64,000 nucleotides of DNA from an uncultured Acidobacteriia bacterium (GTDB lineage: Bacteria; Acidobacteriota; Terriglobia; Bryobacterales; Bryobacteraceae). The notes beneath the pieces were generated by a model. The model did not search any database, had not been told where the DNA came from, and was given only the letters and a program-made list of their open reading frames with translations. Numbering within the stretch: position 1 is the stretch's first letter; each line of letters starts with the position of its first letter. Positions 48,228 to 58,093 of the stretch are shown piece after piece. The translations under genes and the position numbers were made by a program. The DNA is taken from NCBI GenBank assembly GCA_903875575.1, contig CAIQWJ010000016.1, positions 1 through 64,000 of the forward strand, in the 5' to 3' direction.

Positions 48228-48277
48228 GCCATAAAGATGGCCGCTGCGGGAGTGCAAATTGGTACGGCATAGTACCA

Positions 48278-48306
48278 TGTTTGAATACCTTTACAGTATT
48301 CAAACA
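48278..48306. promoter_or_regulatory. Perfect palindromic operator upstream of the RND efflux operon
   Basis: The arms TGTTTGAATAC (48278-48288) and GTATTCAAACA (48296-48306) enclose 7 bases. The size fits a TetR/AcrR-type dimer site. The nearest downstream gene is the efflux membrane fusion protein at 48456, 150 bases away. No regulator gene is next to it in this window. A -10-like GATAAT (48345-48350) lies downstream. Confidence 0.65.
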
Positions 48307-48315
48307 CACTGGAGA

Positions 48316-48368
48316 GGGCTGAAACAGTACAATCGTTAGTTTGTGATAATCTGTACCCGATTCAGCCC
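48316..48368. promoter_or_regulatory. Second inverted repeat around the likely RND operon promoter
   Basis: Arms GGGCTGAA (48316-48323) and TTCAGCCC (48361-48368), with an inner GTAC/GTAC pair, span the candidate -10 GATAAT (48345-48350). The -35 is unclear (GAAACA about 18 bases before). The repeat may form a cruciform, an RNA hairpin at the start of the leader or a second binding site. Confidence 0.4.
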
Positions 48369-48455
48369 CCGCCGCGCTAATCCCGCTCCTGATGTTCATT
48401 CTGTGCGGGGCCCACGCGATCCGGTTGCGGCAAATCATGTGAGAACGCGGCTCGA

Positions 48456-50138
48456 ATGACGACAAACACACCTACCTCCGAATTTTCCCCGGCACCTGAG
48501 GGCAAAGCAAAAAAACGCGGTCTGATCTGGTTGGTTGCTTTTCTGGCCGTGGCTGGCGTGGCTGGCTACGCAGTCTACAAGGCGGGGCAACCCGGGCAGA
48601 TTATCCAGACTTCCACTGGCGGCGCAGGTGGCCGAGGTGCGAGCGGTGGTCGTGGTGGCCGTGGTGCTCTTGGGCCGACGCCTGTTGTGGTCACCAAGGC
48701 CCGCAAGGGTAGCGAGCCGGTGTATTATACCGGGCTTGGGACGGTTGCCGCCTACTACGTAGTGGCCGTGAAGCCCCGTATCGATGGGCAGCTCATGTCG
48801 ATCAATTTTCAGGAAGGCGACATGGTCAAGAAGGACGACGTGCTCGCTGTTGTGGACCCGCGCCCTTACGAAGTGCAATTGCATCAGGCGGAAGGCACCA
48901 TGGCGCGCGATCAGGCCCTCCTCGCAAATGCCCAAACGGATCTGAAGCGCTATCAGGGCCTTGTCGCCCAGAATGCCATCCCGCAGCAACAGCTGGATAC
49001 ACAGTCGGCGACCGTGGCGCAGCTGGCAGGCACAATCAAGCAGGATCAGGCGGCTATCGACAACGCGAATCTGCAGCTCACGTATTCAAAAGTCACGGCT
49101 CCAATTACGGGACGCATCGGCTTGCGCCTGGTGGATCCCGGTAACGTGGTCCGTGCGGCAGATCCAAACGGCCTGCTGGTCATTACGCAGATTCAGCCTA
49201 TTTCAGTTTTCTTTACGCTGCCGGAGAAGCAGTTGCCTCCGGTTGTTGCCAAACTGAACGCGGGCAAGAAGCTTCTGGTGGAGGCCTGGAACGCGGATGA
49301 TTCGAAGAAACTTGCGAACGGGTATCTGCTGACTATCGATAACCAGATCGACACGACGACGGGCACTTCCAGAATGAAAGCGATCTTCGATAATCGCGAT
49401 CTCTCTCTTTTCCCGAATCAGTTTGTGAACGTTCATTTGCTGGTGAACACGCTGTGCGACCAGATTATTGTGCCGAACGTCGCCGTGCAGAGCGGTCAGC
49501 AGGGTAATTACGTTTACGTCGTCGATGCGGACTCCAAAGTTCATAACCGGCCGGTTACTGTGCAGCTGGCTCTGGCAACCGAAAGTGCCATTGCCACCGG
49601 GCTTGCAGAAGGCGAGCAGGTTGTAACCGACGGTGCGGATCGCTTGATTGAAGGTTCGACGGTTCGTCTGCGGACGGATGATGCATCCGGACGCGGCGGT
49701 CGTGGTGGCAGCGGCGGACGTGGCGGCAGTGGTCGCGGCGGACGCGGTGGTGGTAACGGTGGACCCGGTGGCGGCGGCTTTGCTGGTGCAGGCGGCGGCA
49801 TGGGCGGCGGCGCCGGAATGGGTGGTGGTCGCGGTGCCGGTCGCGGTGGTGCCGGCGGCGGTCGCGGCGGTAACGGCGGACCCGGTGGTGGTATGGGTGG
49901 ACGTGGCGGCGGACGTGGAGGCAGCGGCGGTGGACGTGGCGGTCGTGGCAGCGGTCAGGCCGTCGGAAACGATCTTCCCGCGCCGCTTGACATGTCGACG
50001 CTCGATATTGGATGCCCCGGTGACGACAACGCGTCGGCAGGCGGCAGGCAGGGTGGTGGCGCGCGCGGCGGTAACGGCGGCGGTCAGTCGGCAGGCGCTC
50101 CGCGTGGAGGCGGTCGGCGGGGCGGTTCCCCGCAATGA
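48456..50138 (+). CDS. mdtA: RND efflux periplasmic adaptor subunit with Gly/Arg-rich tail
   Basis: 560 residues, membrane fusion protein of the HlyD/AcrA group, MdtA-like. An N-terminal membrane helix (WLVAFLAVAGVAGYAVYKAG) comes first. A lipoyl/hairpin/barrel body follows, with GTVAAYYVVAVKPRIDGQ, GDMVKKDDVLAVVDPRPYEVQ and TGRIGLRLVDPGNVV. Residues 412-560 form an unusual Gly/Arg tail, with GRGGRGGSGGRGG runs. Another Gly/Arg run lies at residues 52-70. It links the two RND permeases to the outer membrane channel. Overlaps the next gene by 4 bases (ATGA). Confidence 0.93.
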   Translation: MTTNTPTSEFSPAPEGKAKKRGLIWLVAFLAVAGVAGYAVYKAGQPGQIIQTSTGGAGGRGASGGRGGRGALGPTPVVVTKARKGSEPVYYTGLGTVAAYYVVAVKPRIDGQLMSINFQEGDMVKKDDVLAVVDPRPYEVQLHQAEGTMARDQALLANAQTDLKRYQGLVAQNAIPQQQLDTQSATVAQLAGTIKQDQAAIDNANLQLTYSKVTAPITGRIGLRLVDPGNVVRAADPNGLLVITQIQPISVFFTLPEKQLPPVVAKLNAGKKLLVEAWNADDSKKLANGYLLTIDNQIDTTTGTSRMKAIFDNRDLSLFPNQFVNVHLLVNTLCDQIIVPNVAVQSGQQGNYVYVVDADSKVHNRPVTVQLALATESAIATGLAEGEQVVTDGADRLIEGSTVRLRTDDASGRGGRGGSGGRGGSGRGGRGGGNGGPGGGGFAGAGGGMGGGAGMGGGRGAGRGGAGGGRGGNGGPGGGMGGRGGGRGGSGGGRGGRGSGQAVGNDLPAPLDMSTLDIGCPGDDNASAGGRQGGGARGGNGGGQSAGAPRGGGRRGGSPQ

Positions 50139-53100
50139 GCCCTTCCCGGATATTCATCGAGCGCCCCGTGGCCACGTCGCTGATGATGGCCGGGGTTATT
50201 CTCACGGGCGTCGTCGCGTTTTTCCAGTTGCCTGTTTCAGCGTTGCCGCAGGTAGATTATCCGACGATTCAGATTCAGACGTTTTATCCGGGCGCGAGTC
50301 CGGAGGTGATGACGTCGTCCGTGACAGCTCCGCTCGAAAAGCAATTCGGGCAGGTGTCGGGACTGACGCAGATGACTTCCACCAGCACGTTTGGCAGTTC
50401 TTTGGTCACGCTGCAGTTTTCGCTGGATCTGAATATCGATCAGGCGGAACAGCAGGTGCAGGCAGCCATCAATGGTGCCGGCACATTCCTGCCACGCGAT
50501 CTGCCGAATCCTCCGATTTACGCCAAGACGAATCCGGCCGATGCGCCGATTCTGACTCTGTCGGTGACTTCGAAGGTTCTGCCTTTGCCGCAGTTGCAGG
50601 AACTGGCTGAAACGCGCATGGCGCAGCGCATTTCGCAGTTGAAGGGTGTCGGCCTTGTGAGTATCAGCGGCGGGCAGCGCCCCGCGGTTCGCGTACAGGC
50701 GAATCCGACCTCGCTGGCTTCGTTCGGGCTGAGTCTGGAAACGCTGCGAAGCGCGCTTGGCACGGCGAACGTCAATGCGGCCAAGGGTAATTTCGACGGC
50801 GCTCAGCAGGCCTGGACTATCAATAACAATGACCAGCTGCAATCGGGCAAAGAATACGCGCAGATTGTGATTGCCTATCGCAACGGCGCTCCGGTTCGCC
50901 TCAAGGACGTGGCGACGGTGGTCGATTCGGTGGAAAACACGCACCAGGCGGCGTGGGTTGATACGACGCCCGCCATCATCATCAACATCCAGCGGCAGCC
51001 GGGCACCAATATCATCGGTGTTGTGGACACAGTTACCACGCTGCTGCCGCATATTAAAGACTCATTGCCTGCGGGCGTGGATCTCAACGTGGTTACCGAC
51101 CGTACAACCACCATTCGGGCCTCGGTGGAGGACGTGGAATTCGAGTTGGGTCTCACGATCTTCCTGGTCGTGCTGGTGATCTTCCTTTTCCTGCGAAGCT
51201 TTTCTGCGACGCTGATTCCGTCAATCGCGGTGCCGCTATCGCTGATCGGTACGTTCGGTGTGATGTATCTGCTCGATTACAGCGTGGACAATCTCTCGCT
51301 GATGGCGCTGACGATTTCGACGGGTTTCGTCGTCGACGACGCGATCGTGATGATCGAGAATATCGCTCGCTACATCGAAATGGGCGAAACGCCGATGCAG
51401 GCGGCCCTCAAGGGATCGGCCGAAATCGGCTTCACGATCATGTCGCTGACGGTGTCGCTGATTGCGGTGCTGATTCCGCTGCTGTTCATGGCGGACATCG
51501 TCGGTCGCCTGTTCAGAGAATTTGCGGTAACGCTCGCGGTGACGATTATCATTTCGGCCTTCGTTTCGCTGACGCTGACGCCTATGATGGCGGCGCGCAT
51601 TCTGAGACATCATCCGGAGAGCGAGCAGGGCTGGTTCTACAAATCTTCGGAATGGGTATTCGTCAGCATCATCAAGATGTACGGTGCGATTCTCCGGGTG
51701 GTGCTTCGGTTCCAGCCGGTGACGCTGCTGATATCGCTGGGAACGCTGGTGTTGACGGGATATTTGTTCAGCATCGTGCCGAAGGGCTTCTTCCCGGCGC
51801 AGGATACGGGCGCGATTCTTGGTATTTCGCAGGCACCGGAAACGATTTCGTTTACCGCGATGGCGGAGCGGCAGCAAAAGCTGGCGGAAGCGATCTTGAC
51901 CGATCCTGCGGTAAAGAACGTTTCTTCGTTTATCGGCGTGGATGGCTTCAATACGCTGGTTTCGAGCGGTCGCATTCAGATTACGCTGAAGCCGCTTGAA
52001 GAACGCAAGGCGTCGGCGGGCGAAATTATTCGGCGGCTCCAATCGACCACAGCGCAGGTTTCCGGCATTGTGCTGTATATGCAGCCGATTCAGGATCTGA
52101 CCGTGGAAGACCGGATCAGCCGCACGCAGTACCAATACTCGATGATGGCGCCGGATAAGGCAACGCTCGACGAATGGGTGCCGAAACTCATGGACCGCAT
52201 GAGGCAGATTCCGGAAGTCCGGGATGTGGCGAGCGATCAGTTGAACGGCGGCATCGGTCTGCGGGTCAATATCGACCGCGACACAGCCGGGCGTTTTGGC
52301 ATCACCCCGCAGAATATTGACGACGCGCTTTACGATTCGTTTGGACAGCGCCAGGTTTCCACGATATTTACGCAGACCAACCAGTATCACGTAGTGCTGG
52401 AGACGCAGCCGAATTTTCAGGCAACGGCAGACGCTCTGAATCACGTGTATATACAGGTGGGTTCCGCTTCGGCGAATCTGGCATCCACTGTTGCAGCCGC
52501 CGGTACGAACACCGCTTTGACGGGTGCTGCGAGCCAGGCACAGGTGCCGCTCAGTTCGTTCACGTCGATTGAGCGGATTCCGGTTGCTGTCGCCATCAAC
52601 CACCAGAGTCAGTTCCCGGCCGTCACGATCTCATTTAATCTGGCGGAGAAAGCCTCGCTGGGTGCGGCGGTTACTCACATCCGGGATGCGGCAAAAGAAA
52701 TCGGAGTCCCGGCCAGTGTTGAGGCCAATTTCCAGGGTACGGCGCGGGCTTTCGAATCGTCGCTGGCGAACGAATGGATATTGATTCTGGCCGCCATCAT
52801 TACGGTTTACATCGTGCTGGGGGTTCTGTATGAAAGCTTCATACACCCGCTCACGATTCTTTCGACGCTGCCCTCGGCGGCGATCGGCGCGCTCGCGGCG
52901 CTGCTGCTGTTCGGGGAAGATCTGGACGTGATCGCGCTGATCGGCATCGTGCTGCTGATCGGTATCGTGATGAAGAACGCCATCATGATGATCGACTTTG
53001 CGCTGGAAGCGGAACGCAAAGAAGGCAAGGCCCCGCAGGACGCAATTTATCAGGCCTGCCTGCTGCGATTCCGTCCGATTCTGATGACGACACTGGCCGC

Positions 53101-53329
53101 GATGCTGGGCGGCGTGCCGCTGGCGTTTGGTACGGGCGTGGGCTCGGAACTGCGGCGTCCTTTGGGTATTACGATTATTGGCGGACTCATCATGAGTCAG
53201 ATGCTGACCCTTTTTACGACGCCGGTCATTTACCTCTGGTTTGGGCGGATGGCAGCGTTTTTCGCGCGGCTGCGCGGCAGCGGAACGGTGAAACACACGG
53301 TAGCGCCACAGCTGCCGGAGGCTTCCTGA
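50135..53329 (+). CDS. mdtB: RND multidrug efflux permease, MdtB-like
   Basis: 1064 residues, AcrB-type transporter with 12 membrane helices and two large periplasmic loops. The proton relay acids Asp-Asp lie in TGFVVDDAIVMIEN, and the relay Lys is in IGIVMKNAIMMIDF. The first helix carries the family IERPVATSLMMAG start. Paired with the following permease, which is normal for MdtBC/MuxBC heteromers. ATG overlaps the adaptor stop. Confidence 0.95.
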   Translation: MSPSRIFIERPVATSLMMAGVILTGVVAFFQLPVSALPQVDYPTIQIQTFYPGASPEVMTSSVTAPLEKQFGQVSGLTQMTSTSTFGSSLVTLQFSLDLNIDQAEQQVQAAINGAGTFLPRDLPNPPIYAKTNPADAPILTLSVTSKVLPLPQLQELAETRMAQRISQLKGVGLVSISGGQRPAVRVQANPTSLASFGLSLETLRSALGTANVNAAKGNFDGAQQAWTINNNDQLQSGKEYAQIVIAYRNGAPVRLKDVATVVDSVENTHQAAWVDTTPAIIINIQRQPGTNIIGVVDTVTTLLPHIKDSLPAGVDLNVVTDRTTTIRASVEDVEFELGLTIFLVVLVIFLFLRSFSATLIPSIAVPLSLIGTFGVMYLLDYSVDNLSLMALTISTGFVVDDAIVMIENIARYIEMGETPMQAALKGSAEIGFTIMSLTVSLIAVLIPLLFMADIVGRLFREFAVTLAVTIIISAFVSLTLTPMMAARILRHHPESEQGWFYKSSEWVFVSIIKMYGAILRVVLRFQPVTLLISLGTLVLTGYLFSIVPKGFFPAQDTGAILGISQAPETISFTAMAERQQKLAEAILTDPAVKNVSSFIGVDGFNTLVSSGRIQITLKPLEERKASAGEIIRRLQSTTAQVSGIVLYMQPIQDLTVEDRISRTQYQYSMMAPDKATLDEWVPKLMDRMRQIPEVRDVASDQLNGGIGLRVNIDRDTAGRFGITPQNIDDALYDSFGQRQVSTIFTQTNQYHVVLETQPNFQATADALNHVYIQVGSASANLASTVAAAGTNTALTGAASQAQVPLSSFTSIERIPVAVAINHQSQFPAVTISFNLAEKASLGAAVTHIRDAAKEIGVPASVEANFQGTARAFESSLANEWILILAAIITVYIVLGVLYESFIHPLTILSTLPSAAIGALAALLLFGEDLDVIALIGIVLLIGIVMKNAIMMIDFALEAERKEGKAPQDAIYQACLLRFRPILMTTLAAMLGGVPLAFGTGVGSELRRPLGITIIGGLIMSQMLTLFTTPVIYLWFGRMAAFFARLRGSGTVKHTVAPQLPEAS

Positions 53330-53342
53330 AGGTGAAAGCGTT

Positions 53343-56300
53343 ATGAGTATTTCGACGCCGTTTATTCACAGACCGGTTGGAACCACGCTGCTGATGGCCG
53401 CCCTGGCCATGTCGGGAGCTATCGCTTACACGATGCTGCCGATGTCGCCGCTGCCACAGGTGGATTTTCCGACGCTCAATGTGAGCGCGTCGCTGCCTGG
53501 CGGCAGTCCGGAAGTGATGGCGGCATCGGTTGCCACCCCGCTGGAAAAGTCTTTTTCGCGCATCGCCGGGATAACGGAGATGACGTCGTCCAGTTCGCTG
53601 GGTTCGGCGAGTGTGACGCTGCAGTTCGATCTAAGTCGCGACATTAACGCGGCGGCACGCGATGTGCAGGCTGCGATTAATGCGGCGCGCGGTAATCTGC
53701 CTGCGAACCTGCCGTCAAATCCTCGTTACAGAAAGTTCAATCCATCGGATCAGCCGATTCTGATTCTGTCGATGCAGTCGGATATTGTGCCGACGCCGCA
53801 GATGTACGACATGGCGTCATCCGTTTTTGCGCAGAGGCTTTCGCAGATTGAGGGCGTCGGGCAGGTTCAGGTGAACGGCGGTTCGCTGCCGGCCGTGCGC
53901 GTTGAGCTGAATCCGCAGCCGGTTTCGAAGTACAGCGTGGGTCTGGACCAAACCGCAAGTTTTCTGGGAAGTGCCAATGCCAACCGCCCTGAGGGTGAAC
54001 TGAACAGCGGCGATATGACGCTGCCTCTCTACACAACCGATCAGTTGATGGAAGCGAAGGATTACAAGAATCTGATCGTGACATTCCGGAACGGTTCTCC
54101 GGTGCGCCTCTCGGATCTTGGCACCGTCACCGATTCCGTGGAAGACGTACGCGCTCTGGGCCTCGCCAACGGCAAGCCGGCCGTGCTTATCTTTATCAGC
54201 CGTCAGCCGAACGCCAATATCATCGACACGGTTGATCGCATCCGGAAGCTGTTGCCGCAGTTTAAAGCGGCCCTGCCGCCGACCATCACGATGTCGATCG
54301 ACAACGATCGCACAACGACGATTGCGGCATCGGTAGACGACGCGCAGCGGAACATGCTGATTTCGATGGCGCTGGTGGTGCTGGTCGTTTTCGTGTTCCT
54401 GCGGAATGGCTGGGCGACGTTTATCCCTGCCGTTTCAGTGCCGGTATCTCTGATTGGTACCTTTGGCGCGATGTTTGTGCTCGGCTACAGTCTGGATAAT
54501 CTTTCCGTGATGGCACTGACGATCGCGACGGGATTCGTTGTGGACGACGCGATTGTCGTGATCGAGAATATTACCCGCTATATCGAAATGGGCATGGAGC
54601 CCATGGAGGCTGCGCTCAAGGGCGCGGCGGAAATCGGTTTTACGGTGCTCTCCATGAGCGCGTCGCTGATCGCGGTCTTTATTCCGATTCTGCTGATGGG
54701 CGGTATCGTCGGACGTCTGTTCCGGGAATTCGCCGTGGTGCTGTCGGTGGCGATTTTCATTTCGATGATTGTTTCGCTCACGGTGACCCCTATGATGTGC
54801 GCTCATCTGCTGAAGGTGAATCACAATCATGGCCGGCTTTACCGCTGGTCTGAAGATTTCTTTGAATGGGTGATCAGCACGTACGCGGCGGCGCTCGAAG
54901 TGGTTTTGCGCCACCCCGCTTTCACCATGGTTGTGATGGCTCTTACCATCGTTGTGAATGTTTACCTGTTCACGAAGGTTCCCGCCGGCTTCTTTCCGCA
55001 GCAGGACACGGGTCGCCTGATGGGGAATATCACCGGGCAGCAGCATATTTCGTTCCGCGCGCTGAAGGAGAAGGCGCTGTTCTTCGAGCAGCAGGTGCGC
55101 TCCGATCCGGATGTGGAAACGATTGACGTTTTTGCCGGCGGTGGTGGCGGCGGCGGTCGCGGTTCGAACTCCGCCCAGATGTTCGTGCAGCTCAAGGCCA
55201 AGCCGGGGCGAACGGCGACGGCAGACGAAATCATCGCGCGTATCCGGCGCAAGACGAGCGGCATGCCTGGCGCAACTTTGACATTGCAATCCGCGCAGGA
55301 TCTCCGCGTGGGTGGCCGCCAGAGCAACGCCCAGTATCAATACACGCTGCAGACGGAAGAGTTGTCGGTGCTGGCGGAGTGGGGGCCAAAAGTTCTGGCC
55401 CGCTTGCGCAGATTGCCGGAATTGACGGATTTGACGTCGGACCAGCAGAATTCAGGTTTGTCTGAGAACGTGACGATTGATCGCGATACCGCTTCGAGGC
55501 TCGGGCTGACGGCGTCCGCCGTGGACAACGCTCTCAACAGTGCGTTCGGCCAGCGGCAGGTTTCGACGATCTATAAAGCGATCAATCAGTATCACGTGGT
55601 TGTCGCACTGGAACAGCAGTGGTGGGAGAGCCCGGATGTGCTGAACAAAGTGTACGTTCACACGCCGAGAGGTACGGATGTACCGCTCTCCACATTCTCC
55701 ACTTTTAAGGAAGGGATCACCCCGCTTTCGTTGCCCCATCAGGGGCAGTTTCCTGCGACCACGATTTCTTTTAACCTGCCGGAAGGTGTAGTGCTGGCTG
55801 ACGCTGTGGACGCGATCAACAAAGCGCAGGTGGAAATGGGTCTACCCGCCAATGTGGTAGGCAAGTTCGCGGGCACGGCGCAGGCGTTTAAGGACTCGAT
55901 GGCCAACCAGCCAATGTTGATCCTTACCGCGCTGCTGGCGGTTTATATCGTGCTGGGCATTCTCTATGAGAGCCTGATTCATCCGCTTACGATCATCTCC
56001 ACGCTGCCTTCGGCGGGCGTCGGCGCGTTGATGGCGCTGGTGCTTTTCCGCACGGAGCTGACGATCATAGCCATGATCGGTATTGTACTGCTGATCGGTA
56101 TTGTGAAGAAGAACGCAATCATGATGATCGACTTCGCTCTTGTGGCGGAGCGTGACGAGGGCAAGAGTCCGCGCGACGCGATTTTTGAGGCATGTCTGCT
56201 GCGCTTCCGTCCTATCATGATGACGACACTCTGCGCGCTTTTGAGCGGCGTTCCGCTCGCGCTCGGGTGGGGTAACGGCGCGGAAATGCGCCAACCGCTC

Positions 56301-56468
56301 GGTATCGCCATCGTTGGCGGCCTGATTGTCAGCCAGATGCTGACGCTCTTCACGACTCCAGTGATTTACTTATCTCTCGACCGGCTGCGCCACAGGTTCA
56401 GCCGGAAACATTCCAGCCGACTGCCGGGGATTCTGGTTCCGGGCGGCCTGGCCGGGAGTGCAGACTAA
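53343..56468 (+). CDS. mdtC: RND multidrug efflux permease, MdtC-like
   Basis: 1041 residues. Same fold and complete motif set: FIHRPVGTTLLMAAL at the start, TGFVVDDAIVVIEN, IGIVKKNAIMMIDF. About half of the residues match the preceding permease by eye, as expected for an ancient duplication in mdtBC operons. A Gly-rich loop (AGGGGGGGRGSN) lies in the second periplasmic domain. 13 bases after mdtB. Confidence 0.95.
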   Translation: MSISTPFIHRPVGTTLLMAALAMSGAIAYTMLPMSPLPQVDFPTLNVSASLPGGSPEVMAASVATPLEKSFSRIAGITEMTSSSSLGSASVTLQFDLSRDINAAARDVQAAINAARGNLPANLPSNPRYRKFNPSDQPILILSMQSDIVPTPQMYDMASSVFAQRLSQIEGVGQVQVNGGSLPAVRVELNPQPVSKYSVGLDQTASFLGSANANRPEGELNSGDMTLPLYTTDQLMEAKDYKNLIVTFRNGSPVRLSDLGTVTDSVEDVRALGLANGKPAVLIFISRQPNANIIDTVDRIRKLLPQFKAALPPTITMSIDNDRTTTIAASVDDAQRNMLISMALVVLVVFVFLRNGWATFIPAVSVPVSLIGTFGAMFVLGYSLDNLSVMALTIATGFVVDDAIVVIENITRYIEMGMEPMEAALKGAAEIGFTVLSMSASLIAVFIPILLMGGIVGRLFREFAVVLSVAIFISMIVSLTVTPMMCAHLLKVNHNHGRLYRWSEDFFEWVISTYAAALEVVLRHPAFTMVVMALTIVVNVYLFTKVPAGFFPQQDTGRLMGNITGQQHISFRALKEKALFFEQQVRSDPDVETIDVFAGGGGGGGRGSNSAQMFVQLKAKPGRTATADEIIARIRRKTSGMPGATLTLQSAQDLRVGGRQSNAQYQYTLQTEELSVLAEWGPKVLARLRRLPELTDLTSDQQNSGLSENVTIDRDTASRLGLTASAVDNALNSAFGQRQVSTIYKAINQYHVVVALEQQWWESPDVLNKVYVHTPRGTDVPLSTFSTFKEGITPLSLPHQGQFPATTISFNLPEGVVLADAVDAINKAQVEMGLPANVVGKFAGTAQAFKDSMANQPMLILTALLAVYIVLGILYESLIHPLTIISTLPSAGVGALMALVLFRTELTIIAMIGIVLLIGIVKKNAIMMIDFALVAERDEGKSPRDAIFEACLLRFRPIMMTTLCALLSGVPLALGWGNGAEMRQPLGIAIVGGLIVSQMLTLFTTPVIYLSLDRLRHRFSRKHSSRLPGILVPGGLAGSAD

Positions 56469-56471
56469 CAC

Positions 56472-58022
56472 ATGCGCCCAACTTATTCATTCAGGCCTCA
56501 AAATACTACCTGCGTCACGGACAAGCCGATCGCGACAACCCGAACAGCGGCCTGCGCGCTGGTGGTTGCTATTTCGGTGTTTTCATCATCGTGCGCTATC
56601 ACGGCGAAGTTTCAGAGGCCGGTTGTACAGGCCCCGGCAGCTTTCGGCGAACTGGCTGGCAGCGACCAGTGGAAGACCGCGACACCCGGCGATGGAATCC
56701 TCAAGGGGAAGTGGTGGGAGATTCTCGGCGATCCCGAACTCAATAGACTGGAGGAGCAGGTCAGTATCTCCAACTACAGCGTGAAGCAGTTGGAGGCGAT
56801 CTACCGCCAGTCGATCGAGACTATCGAAATCAACCGCACTGGCTATTACCCCTCGGTGACGGCGGGCCCGTCGGTAAATCAATCGGATCGCGGCGTGAAT
56901 GCCGGCGGTCGCGGAACGTCGTCGTCGTTCACAACGCCGTTTACTGCGACGTGGGTGCCGGATCTGTGGAATCGGGTCGGGTTATCGGTCAACAGCGCCA
57001 ATTCAGCGGCTCAGCTGAGCGCGGCCAATCTGGAGAACCTGCGGCTGAGCCTGCAGGCAACTTTGGCCGTGGACTATTTTTCGATTCTCTCGGCGGACAT
57101 GCAACTGAAACTGCTGAACGACAGTATTGGGGCTTACCAGACCTACCTGGACCTGACGAATAACCGGTTTAATGGCGGTGTGGCATCCAAGGCCGACGTT
57201 TATCTCGCGCAGACGCAGCTGTATACGACCCAGGCACAGGCGACGGATCTTGCTGTGACGCGTAAACAGTTTGAGCACGCGATCGCAGTGATCATCGGCA
57301 GGAGCCCGGCAGGTTTCGCGGTCGCGACGGGCACGATTAACGCGCCACCGCCACCTGTTCCTGTGGGTTTGCCCTCAACGCTCCTGGAGCGGCGGCCGGA
57401 TATTGCCGCCGCTGAACGCAACGCTATGACGGCCAATACAGCCATCGGCATCGCAAAGGTGGCCTGGTTTCCCACGCTGACGCTTTCCGGTTCACCGAGT
57501 CTCAGCAGCGGCAGTATTCTGAATCTGCTGACCTGGGGCAGTCGCGCCTGGACTGCCGGTCCTGTGCTGGCGCAGACGTTGTTCGATGCGGGCCGTCGCA
57601 AGGCGGTTTTGCGGCAAGCTCAGGATGCATATGATGCTACCGCGGCCGCGTATCAGCAGACGGTTCTGACGGCGTTCCAGCAGGTGGAGGACAACCTCTC
57701 TACTCTGCGCATTCTCGCACAGGAAGCAACCCAGCAGGCGCTGGCAGTGGAAGCGGCGGAGCAGTCGCTTGTGCTCGAAACCGAACGCTATAAGGCCGGT
57801 ACGGATTCGTATCTCAATGTGATCACGACGCAGACAATTACGCTTTCTAACGAACGCAATGCGGTGACACTGCTGCAGCGTCGTATGACGGCTGCAGTCA
57901 ATCTGATTCTCGCGCTGGGCGGGGGCTGGGATCAGTCTGCGATTCCGACGGACGAGCAGATGAAGTCGCCGGATATGAAAGATGCGACGAAGACGGTGAA
58001 TGTGGCGCAGCCGCTTCGTTAG
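56472..58022 (+). CDS. Outer membrane efflux channel (OprM/NodT family)
   Basis: 516 residues, TolC-fold protein. N-terminal signal with Cys41 after FSSS, a non-ideal lipobox suggesting an outer membrane lipoprotein. The two OEP repeats show GKWWEILGDPELNRLEEQ, NLRLSLQATLAVDYFS, NRFNGGVASKADVYLAQTQL, and VEDNLSTLRILAQEATQQ. Last gene of the four-gene tripartite efflux operon, closed by a clear terminator. Confidence 0.94.
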   Translation: MRPTYSFRPQNTTCVTDKPIATTRTAACALVVAISVFSSSCAITAKFQRPVVQAPAAFGELAGSDQWKTATPGDGILKGKWWEILGDPELNRLEEQVSISNYSVKQLEAIYRQSIETIEINRTGYYPSVTAGPSVNQSDRGVNAGGRGTSSSFTTPFTATWVPDLWNRVGLSVNSANSAAQLSAANLENLRLSLQATLAVDYFSILSADMQLKLLNDSIGAYQTYLDLTNNRFNGGVASKADVYLAQTQLYTTQAQATDLAVTRKQFEHAIAVIIGRSPAGFAVATGTINAPPPPVPVGLPSTLLERRPDIAAAERNAMTANTAIGIAKVAWFPTLTLSGSPSLSSGSILNLLTWGSRAWTAGPVLAQTLFDAGRRKAVLRQAQDAYDATAAAYQQTVLTAFQQVEDNLSTLRILAQEATQQALAVEAAEQSLVLETERYKAGTDSYLNVITTQTITLSNERNAVTLLQRRMTAAVNLILALGGGWDQSAIPTDEQMKSPDMKDATKTVNVAQPLR

Positions 58023-58056
58023 AAATCTTCGGACGAGTCAATTGCAGTCTGAAAAA

Positions 58057-58078
58057 GCCCCGCTCCAGCGAGCGGGGC
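58057..58078. terminator. Bidirectional rho-independent terminator
   Basis: Stem GCCCCGCT (58057-58064) with AGCGGGGC (58071-58078), loop of 6. Followed on the plus strand by ATTTTATT and on the minus strand by CTTTTTC. It ends the efflux operon rightwards and the carboxylesterase gene leftwards, whose stop is at 58094. Confidence 0.88.
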
Positions 58079-58093
58079 ATTTTATTGGTGCGC

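Noticed and set aside
49690-50138. Gly/Arg-rich segment as a separate small gene
   Set aside because: It is in frame with the adaptor and lacks its own start signal; the next gene overlaps its stop as ATGA.
55136-55180. Gly-rich loop in the second RND permease as a frameshift sign
   Set aside because: The frame and flanking family sequence continue on both sides; loop length variation is normal there.
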